Assembly (NCBI RefSeq): GCF_000829515.1
Contig: NZ_JXRR01000008.1
Location: 186,001-250,000, forward strand
DNA: 64,000 nucleotides
Reading direction: 5' to 3'
DNA from: Jeotgalibacillus campisalis
Lineage (GTDB): Bacteria; Bacillota; Bacilli; Bacillales; Jeotgalibacillaceae
Of the stretch, positions 1 to 8,634 are shown piece after piece. The position numbers and the translations under genes were made by a program. A model generated the notes under the pieces. It was not told where the DNA came from and ran no database searches. It saw only the letters and a list, made by a program, of their open reading frames with translations. Numbering within the stretch: position 1 is the first letter of the stretch; the number at the start of each line of letters is the position of its first letter.

Positions 1-216
1 GAAAATGAACGAATTTGGTTTGATTTTCAAGAACTTAAGAAATGCCATGCCAACTGTAAAATGAGCGGGCTGCGAGAAGGAATCTCAACCTACCTTCTTT
101 CTGAAGAAGTATTTGAAGAACTGGTCAAGCTGTCTTCCCATTGTCCGAAAGAGCTTTATCATATAACGCCTATTTTTGAAGATACGTATTTTAAGAAACT
201 GGCCAAGTACGGTTGA
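1..216 (+). CDS. C-terminal part of an unknown protein (cut by window edge)
   Basis: An open frame from base 1 to a TGA at 214-216 encodes 71 residues; the beginning lies outside the window. The visible part is soluble, fairly charged and has four cysteines, two of them in a C-x3-C arrangement near residues 15-19. I do not recognise the family. A rho-independent terminator follows, which supports a real gene ending here. It converges with the kinase gene on the other strand. Confidence 0.55.
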   Translation, partial: ENERIWFDFQELKKCHANCKMSGLREGISTYLLSEEVFEELVKLSSHCPKELYHITPIFEDTYFKKLAKYG

Positions 217-242
217 ACCGGCTGGCTTACATACACGATGAT

Positions 243-273
243 AAAAATCAGCCCGTTTTAGGAGCTGATTTTT
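243..273. terminator. Bidirectional terminator between convergent genes
   Basis: A 10-bp perfect stem (AAAAATCAGC at 243-252 with GCTGATTTTT at 264-273) has an A-run on one side and a T-run on the other. It can therefore end transcription from both the left-hand gene and the kinase gene. Confidence 0.8.
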
Positions 274-277
274 CCGG

Positions 278-1519
278 TTATTTAACAGGAATCTTAAGTT
301 GAAAGGTGGTTCCGACACCTTTCTCACTGTCAATTTCAATTCTTCCTCCAATTTTGTCTACCACACTGTAAACCATTACCATGCCAAGACCCGTGCCTTC
401 CTTTTTGGTTGAATAATACGGCTTTCCGATCAAGGAGGCTTCCTCTTCTGTCATACCTTCACCCGTATCTTTTATGCAGATAATGATATATGGCTTTCTG
501 GAAAAAACATCAATGGAAAGAATGCCGCCCTTTTCTTTCATGGCTTCAATCGCATTTTTATATAAGTTAATCAGACATTGCTGAATTTGATTTTGATCAA
601 ATTTGCGGGTCAGATCATTTTCAAAGGTAAATTCAATTTCAACTAAATGCTGGTGAGCGTATGGAACCATAATATTGTTTACATACTCTATTTCATTTTC
701 TAAATTTGTCGTGATCATATTTTTCGCTTGAGGCTTCGCAAATGAAAGAAAGTCACTGATGATTTTCTCGGCTCTTTTTAATTCATTTAATGAATAATTA
801 ATATATTCCTTATCCCCTGCCTGCACCGTTTTAGACTCCTTTAACAACTGGAGGAATCCGCTTGTTACTGTGAGCGGGTTGCGAATCTCGTGTGAAACGC
901 TTGCAGAAAGTTCGTTGATGACGTTAAGCCGTTCTGACTGCAGATACTGTTCTCTCTCTTGGTTATTTGCAATAATCTTTTCAATTAAAATTAAGACCAC
1001 CACAACGCCAATGACATGGATAGGAACAATATTCACTGCAATCATCCAGTACTCTTCGTTGAGGACCGGGAAAAACGCAGTGAGTGTAACAAGATAAAAA
1101 CCGACGACTAAAAATGACGCAATGCCCCCCCATATAATTCTATTTCTGGGGCTTAATTGGATAAATTTTTTGCACCAATAAGGCACAACAAGTAAAACGA
1201 CTGTTGAAAAAAGAAAAGATTGAATCATGCCTTCTCCGCCTAAAATAAAGCGATAAACATTTAAAATAAGATAGAGAGGGACCGCCACTTTGTAGCCAGA
1301 AAAAAGGGCTGCTATGATAAATGGGATATACCTAAGATCAAAATTAAATCCAAGCTCCATTTTAATAGGAAAAGTCATCGTCAGCACTAAAGGAAAGGAG
1401 GCTAATAGCAGGAATACACGATGGTCCCGGAAATGACTTAAACGATCTTCAAAGAAAATAAGGTAAATTAAAACCGGAAGTAGAATAAATAGAAAATTAT
1501 TTAATAGGGTTTCAGTCAT
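278..1519 (-). CDS. KinB-like membrane sensor histidine kinase
   Basis: This 413-residue protein begins with about six hydrophobic segments (residues 1-185) arranged like the 5TM/LYT sensor part of B. subtilis KinB. A HisKA dimerisation helix follows with the phospho-acceptor in SVSHEIRNPLT (about residue 210), then a HATPase domain with the N box (NLYKNAIEAM), DTGEGM and GTGLGM motifs. In the family such kinases feed phosphate into the sporulation phosphorelay; that role is inferred here from layout and H-box. No partner response regulator lies next to it, which fits an orphan phosphorelay kinase. The start is an ATG preceded by AAAGGAAG. It could alternatively be a non-sporulation kinase of the same architecture. 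Confidence 0.85.
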   Translation of the reverse strand: MTETLLNNFLFILLPVLIYLIFFEDRLSHFRDHRVFLLLASFPLVLTMTFPIKMELGFNFDLRYIPFIIAALFSGYKVAVPLYLILNVYRFILGGEGMIQSFLFSTVVLLVVPYWCKKFIQLSPRNRIIWGGIASFLVVGFYLVTLTAFFPVLNEEYWMIAVNIVPIHVIGVVVVLILIEKIIANNQEREQYLQSERLNVINELSASVSHEIRNPLTVTSGFLQLLKESKTVQAGDKEYINYSLNELKRAEKIISDFLSFAKPQAKNMITTNLENEIEYVNNIMVPYAHQHLVEIEFTFENDLTRKFDQNQIQQCLINLYKNAIEAMKEKGGILSIDVFSRKPYIIICIKDTGEGMTEEEASLIGKPYYSTKKEGTGLGMVMVYSVVDKIGGRIEIDSEKGVGTTFQLKIPVK

Positions 1520-1947
1520 CGCTTTCTTCCTTTCGTGAGTTCGTGTGCATCGGGTATGGAAGAAAAAAGCTGTATGGGTTCAATGTGTATTTAAATTGAA
1601 GACTCTATTCAATTCAAAATAATATAATCCCATAGAGCGAACACGCTAAGCATCTAACATGGGGACATACAGAAAAATCGATTAGTGGATAAGCTTATTT
1701 TTCTTCCCCATTCAATCCCTCAATCTTTAATAGGGCTTATTAAGTAATTTAGCAAGGCAAAGCATAGTCTGGCAAGGGCTAAACGAAATGACGCACCAAA
1801 AATGACAAGAAACAGTTCAAAAAGACATGATTTCAACACTGTAATCCCCATTTTAGCTAATTTCTTTTGTTCCTCCTTCTTTTCGGCTATAATAATGTTT
1901 TAAGGTTGAAATTTAACTGAATTTTTGGAAATTAGGAGGAAATGGAT
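1520..1947. other. Divergent intergenic region between kinase and ppc
   Basis: About 430 bases separate the divergently transcribed kinase and ppc genes. The stretch holds both promoters and the ppc ribosome site (AGGAGGA at 1934-1940). I see no gene, convincing hairpin or repeat in it. Confidence 0.5.
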
Positions 1948-4701
1948 ATGACTGAATCAACAGATCGTAACGCACCCTTACGCAGTGATGTGAAGAAGCT
2001 CGGCTCTATTTTGGGCGAAGTTTTAATTCATCATGGAGGGATTTCTCTCTTAAATAAAGTAGAAGAAATAAGAGAGACGACGAAAAACCTGAGAAAAGAA
2101 TACAATGAAGAAACCTATAGACATTTAAAAGAAGAGATCAGTGCGATCAAACCGCCCATGCGTGAGCAGGTGATTCGTGCATTTTCCATCTATTTTCATA
2201 TCATTAATATTGCAGAGCAAAACCATCGAATCCGCCGTTTCAGACAATACCAGCTTGATGACGATGGTGTTATTCAGCCAGCGTCCATTGAAAGCGCAGT
2301 AGCTTACATAAAAGAGAATGATTTTGCGCCGGAGGAAATTCAGCAAATTGTTAATGATTTGTCGATTGAATTAATTATAACCGCTCATCCAACAGAGGCA
2401 ACGAAGCGTACAGTGCTCGAAGTGCAGAAGCGGATTTCCCTTCTGCTCCGGGCGCTTGATAACCCGTATTTAACCAAAAAAGAAAGAAGAAAGCTTGATG
2501 ATAGCTTATTTAATGAAGTAACAGCACTTTGGCAGACTGATGAACTGCGTCACCGCAAGCCGACTGTCATAGATGAAGTGAAAAATGGCTTATATTACTT
2601 TGATGAAACGCTTTTCGCTGTTCTTCCTGCCATTCATCAGGAGCTTGAAGATAAGCTCGAGGATTACTATCCTGATCTGGAATGGACGGTTCCAAACTTT
2701 CTTCACTTCGGTTCTTGGATCGGCGGAGACCGGGACGGTAACCCGCACGTTACACCTGAAATCACGTGGGAGACTCTTGAAATGCAGCGCAAATTGGCAC
2801 TGAAAAAATACGATCAGGCACTCGTGGACCTGATGAAGCGGTTCAGCCAGTCGATTACCCGCGTAGAAGTGAGCGAAGAGTTATTCCGATCTGTGAATGA
2901 GGATGAGCAGACGTATTTAACGGAGGATGAAGCGTGGCCTGTAGAAGGAGAAGTGTATCGCCGCAAGTTTGCGGTCATGCTAAAGCGGGTGCGGGAAGTA
3001 GGAAAATCCGATCTGGGCTACAAGGACGCTGAGGAACTGCTGTCAGATTTAATCTTAATTAAAGAAGATGCAGAAACTCACCAGCCGGATAACCGTAAAC
3101 TCAAAACCATCCGGAAAGTCATTCGTCAGGTGCAGTTGTTTGGATTTCACCTTGCAACACTCGACATACGAAACCACAGCGGGGAACACGAAGCCGCTAT
3201 GACAGAGATTTTAAATGTGATCGGCATTACAGAGGACTATGCTTCGCTTTCGGAGGAAGAAAAACTTACAATTCTTGAAAACGTGTTAAAGGATCCAAGA
3301 CCTGTCACGCTTTTGCAGGAAGATTATTCGAAAGAAACGCAGGAAGTTTTTAAGGTTTTTCAAATGATTAAAAAAGCACATGATGAATTTGGCAAGCGCT
3401 CGATTGATGTTTACCTGATCAGTATGACTCAGGCATCAAGTGATCTTCTTGAAGTGCTCGTACTGGCAAAAGAAGCGGGTATTTACCGTCTGCATGCCGA
3501 TGGGAATGTAGAGAGCAACTTAAATGTGGCGCCGCTTTTAGAAACGGTCGACGATTTAATCGCAGGTCCTCATATTATGAAAACATTGTTTGAAATGGAT
3601 GTTTACCGCAGTCATCTTGGAAAGCACGGTGACCACCAGGAAATCATGCTTGGCTATTCAGATGGAAGCAAAGACGGAGGAACGCTGACGGCGAATTGGA
3701 AGCTCTTCAACGCACAGCAGGAAATCCACGAAATGGCGAGAGAATATAATGTGGGACTGAAGTTCTTCCACGGCCGCGGAGGCTCTCTTGGCCGGGGCGG
3801 CGGTCCGTTAAACCGCAGCATTCAATCGCAGCCTGGTGAAACACTGGGGCACGGCGTTAAGATCACCGAGCAGGGTGAAGTCTTATCCTCACGCTACCTG
3901 CTTGGCGACATCGCATACCGTAATCTTGAGCAGGCGGCTTCTGCTCTGTTAGAGGCTTCAGCTAAAGCCATCCGTCAGTTTAAAGACGGACATGCACTTC
4001 CTGCAGAGTGGAAAGAGGCCATCACACAAAGCTCGGATGCTGCTTTAAAGAAATATCAGGCGCTCGTTTTTGGAGACGAAGACTTTTTGACTTATTTTAA
4101 ACAGGCCACACCACTTGGCGAGTTGGGAGAGCTTAATATCGGCTCACGTCCAATGAGCCGTAAAGGAAGTCAGAAATTTGAAGATCTTCGGGCTATTCCT
4201 TGGGTATTTGCCTGGACACAATCAAGACAAATGCTTCCAGCCTGGTATGCTGCTGGAACAGGGCTTCATTCGGTTGCCTCACAAGGACCGGAGCAGGTGG
4301 AAACACTAAAAGACATGTACGAAAACTGGCCATTCTTTAAGTCAACCATCAACAATCTTCAAATGGCGTTATTAAAAGCCGATTTAACCACAGCAAAAGA
4401 GTACTTATCTTTAGTACATGATCCTTCAATTGCAGAGCGCATCTTCGGAGAAATCTCAGATGAATATGCTCTGACAAAAGAAGTACTGTTGAAGATTACA
4501 GGCAATACCGAGCTTCTCGATCATACACCAAACATTCAAGACAGCGTGAATCTGCGAAATCCTTACGTAGATCCGCTTAACTTCATGCAGGTTGAGCTGA
4601 TTAAAAAGATGCGCGAATCAGATGATCACTCAGACGAACTGCTGACAGAAGTACTGCTGACGATCAATGGCGTTGCCGCAGGACTCGTTAATACAGGTTG
4701 A
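1948..4701 (+). CDS. ppc: Phosphoenolpyruvate carboxylase
   Basis: The enzyme carboxylates phosphoenolpyruvate with bicarbonate to oxaloacetate, refilling the TCA cycle. The protein is 917 residues, normal for bacterial PEPC. Diagnostic motifs are the catalytic histidine in TAHPTEATKR (about residue 150), GDRDGNPHVT, the MLGYSDGSKDGG block and the glycine-rich FFHGRGGSLGRGGGP loop, with the usual family C-terminus ending in NTG. Two ATGs are possible: the one at 1942 sits one base after AGGAGGA, while 1948 has seven bases of spacing, so I chose 1948. It stands alone and ends in a strong terminator. Many Bacillus species rely on pyruvate carboxylase instead, so this is a lineage trait worth noting. 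Confidence 0.97.
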   Translation: MTESTDRNAPLRSDVKKLGSILGEVLIHHGGISLLNKVEEIRETTKNLRKEYNEETYRHLKEEISAIKPPMREQVIRAFSIYFHIINIAEQNHRIRRFRQYQLDDDGVIQPASIESAVAYIKENDFAPEEIQQIVNDLSIELIITAHPTEATKRTVLEVQKRISLLLRALDNPYLTKKERRKLDDSLFNEVTALWQTDELRHRKPTVIDEVKNGLYYFDETLFAVLPAIHQELEDKLEDYYPDLEWTVPNFLHFGSWIGGDRDGNPHVTPEITWETLEMQRKLALKKYDQALVDLMKRFSQSITRVEVSEELFRSVNEDEQTYLTEDEAWPVEGEVYRRKFAVMLKRVREVGKSDLGYKDAEELLSDLILIKEDAETHQPDNRKLKTIRKVIRQVQLFGFHLATLDIRNHSGEHEAAMTEILNVIGITEDYASLSEEEKLTILENVLKDPRPVTLLQEDYSKETQEVFKVFQMIKKAHDEFGKRSIDVYLISMTQASSDLLEVLVLAKEAGIYRLHADGNVESNLNVAPLLETVDDLIAGPHIMKTLFEMDVYRSHLGKHGDHQEIMLGYSDGSKDGGTLTANWKLFNAQQEIHEMAREYNVGLKFFHGRGGSLGRGGGPLNRSIQSQPGETLGHGVKITEQGEVLSSRYLLGDIAYRNLEQAASALLEASAKAIRQFKDGHALPAEWKEAITQSSDAALKKYQALVFGDEDFLTYFKQATPLGELGELNIGSRPMSRKGSQKFEDLRAIPWVFAWTQSRQMLPAWYAAGTGLHSVASQGPEQVETLKDMYENWPFFKSTINNLQMALLKADLTTAKEYLSLVHDPSIAERIFGEISDEYALTKEVLLKITGNTELLDHTPNIQDSVNLRNPYVDPLNFMQVELIKKMRESDDHSDELLTEVLLTINGVAAGLVNTG

Positions 4702-4728
4702 TTTGTAAAGTAAAAGAGCGATAATCAG

Positions 4729-4762
4729 AAAATCCACTTTTCTTCTGGAAAAGTGGATTTTT
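4729..4762 (+). terminator. Terminator of ppc
   Basis: An inverted repeat AAAATCCACTTTTC / GAAAAGTGGATTTTT with a 5-base loop and a T-run lies 28 bases after the ppc stop. Confidence 0.85.
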
Positions 4763-4956
4763 GCTGTCTATAGGGGTTTTCCGAAGGCATGTCCGTTGAA
4801 TTTAACTGAGGACATTACGCTGCTATAGTTGCAGTTTAAGAGATTCCCGCTCCTTAGGTTATAAAATGTGAAAGAAAGCAAGGTAAATATCCTTCCATAT
4901 CATAGTTCCCGATCAACGTGCATACGATGAAAAAAACGGTTGGAGTGAACAGGAAG

Positions 4957-5373
4957 ATGACAAGAATTCAAACAACAGGCATTTGCTTAGCGATACTAGT
5001 AATCGCACTAGCGGTTTTGTTCAGCCAGACACCCGTGCAGGAAAAGCCCGTTGGGGCAGTGTTCGCTCAGTTGTCCGAAACAGAACAGGAACTCTCCTTA
5101 AAAGAAGTTCAAGTATTCAATGACGCGCTGCTTAATGAAGGAGCCCTGTATGATCAAATCAGAACGGAATTGACAAATAAGGGCTACGCGCCTTTCCGAA
5201 TTATGGGGAATGCCTATACGACTGACCAAATCGCTCTTCAGGTTCAGCTGCAGGAACAAGCGGCAACAGCGGAAAATAAGGAAGAGATTCAATTGCTTTT
5301 CACTGAACTGATTATTAAAAATGGATTGAGCCCTTCACGTTTTGATGTTGAAGTAAGTTCGGTTTTATATTGA
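4957..5373 (+). CDS. Small membrane-anchored extracytoplasmic protein, unknown
   Basis: The protein has 138 residues from the ATG at 4957, which lies 11 bases after GGAG. Earlier in-frame starts at 4918 (GTG) and 4927 lack a ribosome site. One hydrophobic segment (about residues 8-24) is followed by a Q/E-rich soluble region without cysteines, so it is probably membrane-tethered with the C-terminus outside. I do not recognise a family. It has its own terminator and no operon partner. Confidence 0.65.
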   Translation: MTRIQTTGICLAILVIALAVLFSQTPVQEKPVGAVFAQLSETEQELSLKEVQVFNDALLNEGALYDQIRTELTNKGYAPFRIMGNAYTTDQIALQVQLQEQAATAENKEEIQLLFTELIIKNGLSPSRFDVEVSSVLY

Positions 5374-5376
5374 GGT

Positions 5377-5404
5377 AAACCGGTCTTTCGTGGACCGGTT
5401 TTTT
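5377..5404 (+). terminator. Terminator after the small membrane protein
   Basis: AAACCGGTC pairs with GACCGGTTT and is followed by a run of T, three bases after the stop codon. Confidence 0.85.
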
Positions 5405-5540
5405 GTATGGACCCGGACTGTTGAAATTAATGAGAATAGCGTTAAATAGGATCAAACACGCAGTTTCCTTATTTTATCAGGTCGGATGTTGATCTTAAGA
5501 AAAAAGAGAAACATGCCGCCCCCACGGTTCTTCTGAAAAG

Positions 5541-6254
5541 TTATGAAACCGTTTTTTTGCTTGCGGCTGCTGGGGCATGAAGGGCTTTTAAGCCATGCAA
5601 GTCCAATAAACTAAAGCCGACTTTTGATAAAATAGGAAGAAAAATAAAGATAGCAACATCCGTCAGCTCCTGTGTTAAGCCCAAGCCGGAAGGGCCTATG
5701 ATCCAGGCTGAGGGATAACATACCCATAGAATGGTCAGGTACGCTGCAGTCCGTTTAAAATGCTTCTCAAGTGCTAAGCCGCCCTCCCTGGCAATTTTAA
5801 GCAAAGGTCCCCAGATTAAGTATAAAATAAAGACAAGTGCACCCACGCCGATAAAATACCAGACATACGTTAGGGCAGGCGGAGAAAAATCCCCAATTAA
5901 ACCAGTTAAAATCATCAATACATCTGCTGACACCAACGACCAAATCAATACTTTATTTTTTCGAGGCGAATAAAACATTGCAGTCAATGCCAGTGCCACC
6001 AGCAATAAAGGGGTGGTGACCACCCAATCAATATATCTGGCAAAGTAAACGGTTTTGTCAGAGGTTTCAAACAGCCCCTGTCCAATGGCAATTGAAAAGT
6101 AAGCTAAGCCGGACCATATAGGAATGATCGACGCAATTAAAAATTCATAGGATGGTATTCCAGTTGGTCTTCGGCTCAACCAAATAAAGTAACCCGCTCC
6201 TGAAAACATCACAGCAGCATAAACCCAGTGTAGTAAAACAATCGTTTCGTTCAT
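5541..6254 (-). CDS. Microbial rhodopsin, xenorhodopsin (ASR/XeR) type; probable light-driven inward proton pump
   Basis: This is a 237-residue seven-helix retinal protein. Helix C carries RYIDWVVTTPLLL: the Asp85 and Thr89 equivalents of bacteriorhodopsin are present (D76, T80), but the Asp96 proton-donor position is Ala (A87). In helix G the retinal lysine lies in LPILSKVGFSLLDLHG (K211); the position of the second counterion Asp212 is Pro (P207), and an Asp sits seven residues after the lysine (D218). Pro at 212 and the late helix-G Asp are hallmarks of Anabaena sensory rhodopsin and the xenorhodopsins, whose studied members (including one from Bacillus coahuilensis) move protons inward. 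Inward pumping is inferred from these residues. The ATG at 6254 has AAAGGAG eight bases upstream; the longer frame begins with an unsupported GTG. No transducer and no retinal-synthesis gene is nearby. Confidence 0.92.
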   Translation of the reverse strand: MNETIVLLHWVYAAVMFSGAGYFIWLSRRPTGIPSYEFLIASIIPIWSGLAYFSIAIGQGLFETSDKTVYFARYIDWVVTTPLLLVALALTAMFYSPRKNKVLIWSLVSADVLMILTGLIGDFSPPALTYVWYFIGVGALVFILYLIWGPLLKIAREGGLALEKHFKRTAAYLTILWVCYPSAWIIGPSGLGLTQELTDVAIFIFLPILSKVGFSLLDLHGLKALHAPAAASKKTVS

Positions 6255-6407
6255 GTTCTTCACTCCTTTTACGTCTATACGTTAAACAGTATGGACATCA
6301 GAGCGAATAATGAAACGTTCAATGTGAATGCAGCATCAAAGCAACTGGAGATTTTAGTAGATAGATGAAGAGGGCAAGAAGCTAGATCAGATTTATTAAT
6401 CATAGAA

Positions 6408-7451
6408 ATGGAGCTGATCACGATAATTTCCTGGTTTAAGAAATTCCATCATGATCCGGACATTGTTTTAAGGTATACAAAGAAAAGACAAGCGAAGAAG
6501 GACGTTTCCTTAGTTATAAGACGAAATAAACAAGAGCTGATATCCATTAATCCTGAGATCCCTCTGCCTCTAGCAAGTACCGTAAAAATCATCCTTGTAA
6601 TTGAATTCGCGCGGCAGGTTAGTGTAGGGAAAATCGATGAAAATAAGCGGTTTCCAGAAGATGAGCTGTTGAAGTATTATGTTGAGCATACGGATGGTGG
6701 AGCTCATAAAAAATGGGTGGAGGAGTTCAATAAAGACCACTATTCATTAAAAGAAATTGCGATCGGAATGGCAGCCTACAGTTCGAATGCGAATACTGAT
6801 TTCCTGTTGGATTATCTGGGGATAGAAGAGGTAAATCAGCTTCACAAATCATTAAACCTAAACCAACATTCGATGATTTTCCCGCTGGTGTCTTCATTAT
6901 TTATTTGTAATTACGTAAGTTTTAAAGAGAAAATTTCGAACAAAAGGAAACAATTAAATCGCATGCAAACCATGCCGATGAGTGAATATATACAGTATTC
7001 TCTCATAATACATGAACACGTAACAAATCAAGGGAAACAAGCGTACATGGAAAATATAAATCTGAATTATGAATTTCAGAAAATCTGGTCTGACCGTTTA
7101 CCATCAGCATCTGCAGCTGATTATGCAAGGCTGGTGGAAATGATCAATGATGGAAAGGTTTTTAGTGAGAAAATGCAAAGCTGCATAGAAGAAATCCTTG
7201 GATATTCCATCTTTAAAAATGAGAAAAACAGAAAATGGATTGAGCGTGGAGGTGTTAAAGGGGGATCCACGTTATTTGTATATACATATGCTTCTTATAC
7301 AACGGATAAAGACGGGAATCAAACAGAAATTATTTTTTTCTCTAATAATCTGAACGCGCTGACTTTAAGAAGAATACAAACGAACTTTAATCAATTTGTA
7401 CTGAAGGTTTTGACAAGTGACGAGTATCGAAAGAAAATAAGCAGAGTGTGA
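6408..7451 (+). CDS. Serine hydrolase of the class A beta-lactamase fold
   Basis: The 347-residue protein carries the three fingerprints of penicillin-recognising serine enzymes in order: S-x-x-K (STVK, S57/K60), S-x-N (SSN, 125-127) and a KGGS triad near the C-terminus (in VKGGST). These fit the beta-lactamase2 family. Unlike real class A beta-lactamases it has no visible signal peptide, and the second motif is SSN rather than SDN. It may be a cytoplasmic amide or ester hydrolase rather than a resistance enzyme. The start is uncertain: no good ribosome site precedes the ATG. It stands alone, divergent from the rhodopsin. Confidence 0.75.
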   Translation: MELITIISWFKKFHHDPDIVLRYTKKRQAKKDVSLVIRRNKQELISINPEIPLPLASTVKIILVIEFARQVSVGKIDENKRFPEDELLKYYVEHTDGGAHKKWVEEFNKDHYSLKEIAIGMAAYSSNANTDFLLDYLGIEEVNQLHKSLNLNQHSMIFPLVSSLFICNYVSFKEKISNKRKQLNRMQTMPMSEYIQYSLIIHEHVTNQGKQAYMENINLNYEFQKIWSDRLPSASAADYARLVEMINDGKVFSEKMQSCIEEILGYSIFKNEKNRKWIERGGVKGGSTLFVYTYASYTTDKDGNQTEIIFFSNNLNALTLRRIQTNFNQFVLKVLTSDEYRKKISRV

Positions 7452-7593
7452 TAAGAGCTGAGACTGCAAGTTCCGACGATTTAAATTTAGTGAGAAAGAT
7501 ATGTATAGCTTTCTTTGACCCAAATGACCTGCCTGCATGAGTATTAGCATCCCATCATACCATGGTAAAAACATGTAAAGGTGCTGAATCTAT

Positions 7594-8037
7594 TTGAACA
7601 GGATAAAAGGCAGTTTGCTCGCTGGATTGATCGCATTTTTTTGCATTGTCCTTGTCATTAATGTGGCATTGTATGAGACAGTACTGAATATGAGCCTGCT
7701 GAGCGGACTTGTTATCGGAACCGCACTTGGACTATACTTTAGCCGTATGACAATGCAAGGTTTGGCGGTCACATTTTGTATGATTTGTTTAAGCGGAGGA
7801 TGTCTGGCGCTAATGATTCCCGACTACACTTACAGCGAAGCGACTGCACTTGTCGGGCTGACGAAGCCTGGCGTGCTTGCTGTACATGAACAGAAAAAAA
7901 TACCAGGGGATTATGATGAGTTTTCGCTCATTCGGCCTGCGTGGCATTACCATATCAGCATGAAAATGGAGGACAAGCTGGTTTCCTACCGTGTAAATCC
8001 TGTGACAGGGGATATAACGCAATTATCCAATGATTAA
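7594..8037 (+). CDS. Membrane protein with PepSY-like tail, unknown
   Basis: The protein has 147 residues from a TTG start preceded by AAAGGTG. Three hydrophobic segments (about residues 8-27, 32-50, 55-75) precede a soluble C-terminal region ending in YRVNPVTGDITQL, which resembles the strand signature of PepSY/YpeB-type domains. Function unknown. It ends 14 bases before the next gene and may be co-transcribed with it. Confidence 0.6.
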   Translation: MNRIKGSLLAGLIAFFCIVLVINVALYETVLNMSLLSGLVIGTALGLYFSRMTMQGLAVTFCMICLSGGCLALMIPDYTYSEATALVGLTKPGVLAVHEQKKIPGDYDEFSLIRPAWHYHISMKMEDKLVSYRVNPVTGDITQLSND

Positions 8038-8051
8038 TAGGAGAATCCTTA

Positions 8052-8567
8052 ATGAATATAAATACGAAGCGATTGAAAATAAGAGAATTCAGAGAAGACG
8101 ACTGGCGGGATCTCTGGATTTATTCGAAAAATGAAAAAGTGATGACTTATATACCAGAGGGAGTCATGTCAAAAGAAGCCGCCAAAGAATTTGTTGAAAA
8201 AAACAGTGGAGAGAAAGCAGAGAATTATCCGATTATTTTGAGAGAGAATGACAGGTTAATCGGACATCTTGTTTTCCATCCGTATTTTGGTGATCACACA
8301 TATGAAATTGGCTGGATCATGAACCCCGCTTATCAGAGAGTTGGCTATGCCAGCGAAGCGGCAAAAGCAATCCTTGAGTACGGCTTCAGTGAATTGAAAC
8401 TGCACCGCATCATCGCCACATGTCAGCCTGAAAATAAAGCCTCTTTCAAGGTGATGGAAAAGATCGGGATGAGAAAAGAAGGCTATTTTAAACAATGCAT
8501 TCCCCATGAAAATGGTTGGTGGGACGAGTTTTATTATGCGATTCTGGCTGACGAAGCACAACAATAA
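8052..8567 (+). CDS. GNAT N-acetyltransferase, RimJ/RimL-like
   Basis: The 171-residue protein has the RimJ/RimL layout: N-terminal TKRLKIREFREDDW, the acetyl-CoA loop around NPAYQRVGYASEAAKAIL (about residues 95-115), and the terminal block RIIATCQPENKASFKVMEKIGMRKEGYF. It transfers acetyl from acetyl-CoA to an unknown amine, possibly a protein N-terminus. The start ATG has GGAG at suitable spacing. A terminator follows, shared with the converging phosphatase gene. Confidence 0.85.
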   Translation: MNINTKRLKIREFREDDWRDLWIYSKNEKVMTYIPEGVMSKEAAKEFVEKNSGEKAENYPIILRENDRLIGHLVFHPYFGDHTYEIGWIMNPAYQRVGYASEAAKAILEYGFSELKLHRIIATCQPENKASFKVMEKIGMRKEGYFKQCIPHENGWWDEFYYAILADEAQQ

Positions 8568-8600
8568 AAAGCACGGACAGGGAAGCCTGTCCGTGTTTTC
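8566..8600. terminator. Bidirectional terminator
   Basis: GCACGGACAGG pairs with CCTGTCCGTG, flanked by AAAAA and TTTT. It lies between the convergent acetyltransferase and alkaline phosphatase genes. Confidence 0.8.
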
Positions 8601-8634
8601 TTCATTTCTTTACGAAATAAATCGTTGATCGAAC

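Noticed and set aside
5541-6254. Bacteriorhodopsin-type outward pump or transducer-coupled sensory rhodopsin
   Set aside because: Asp96 and Asp212 equivalents are missing and no methyl-accepting transducer gene is adjacent.
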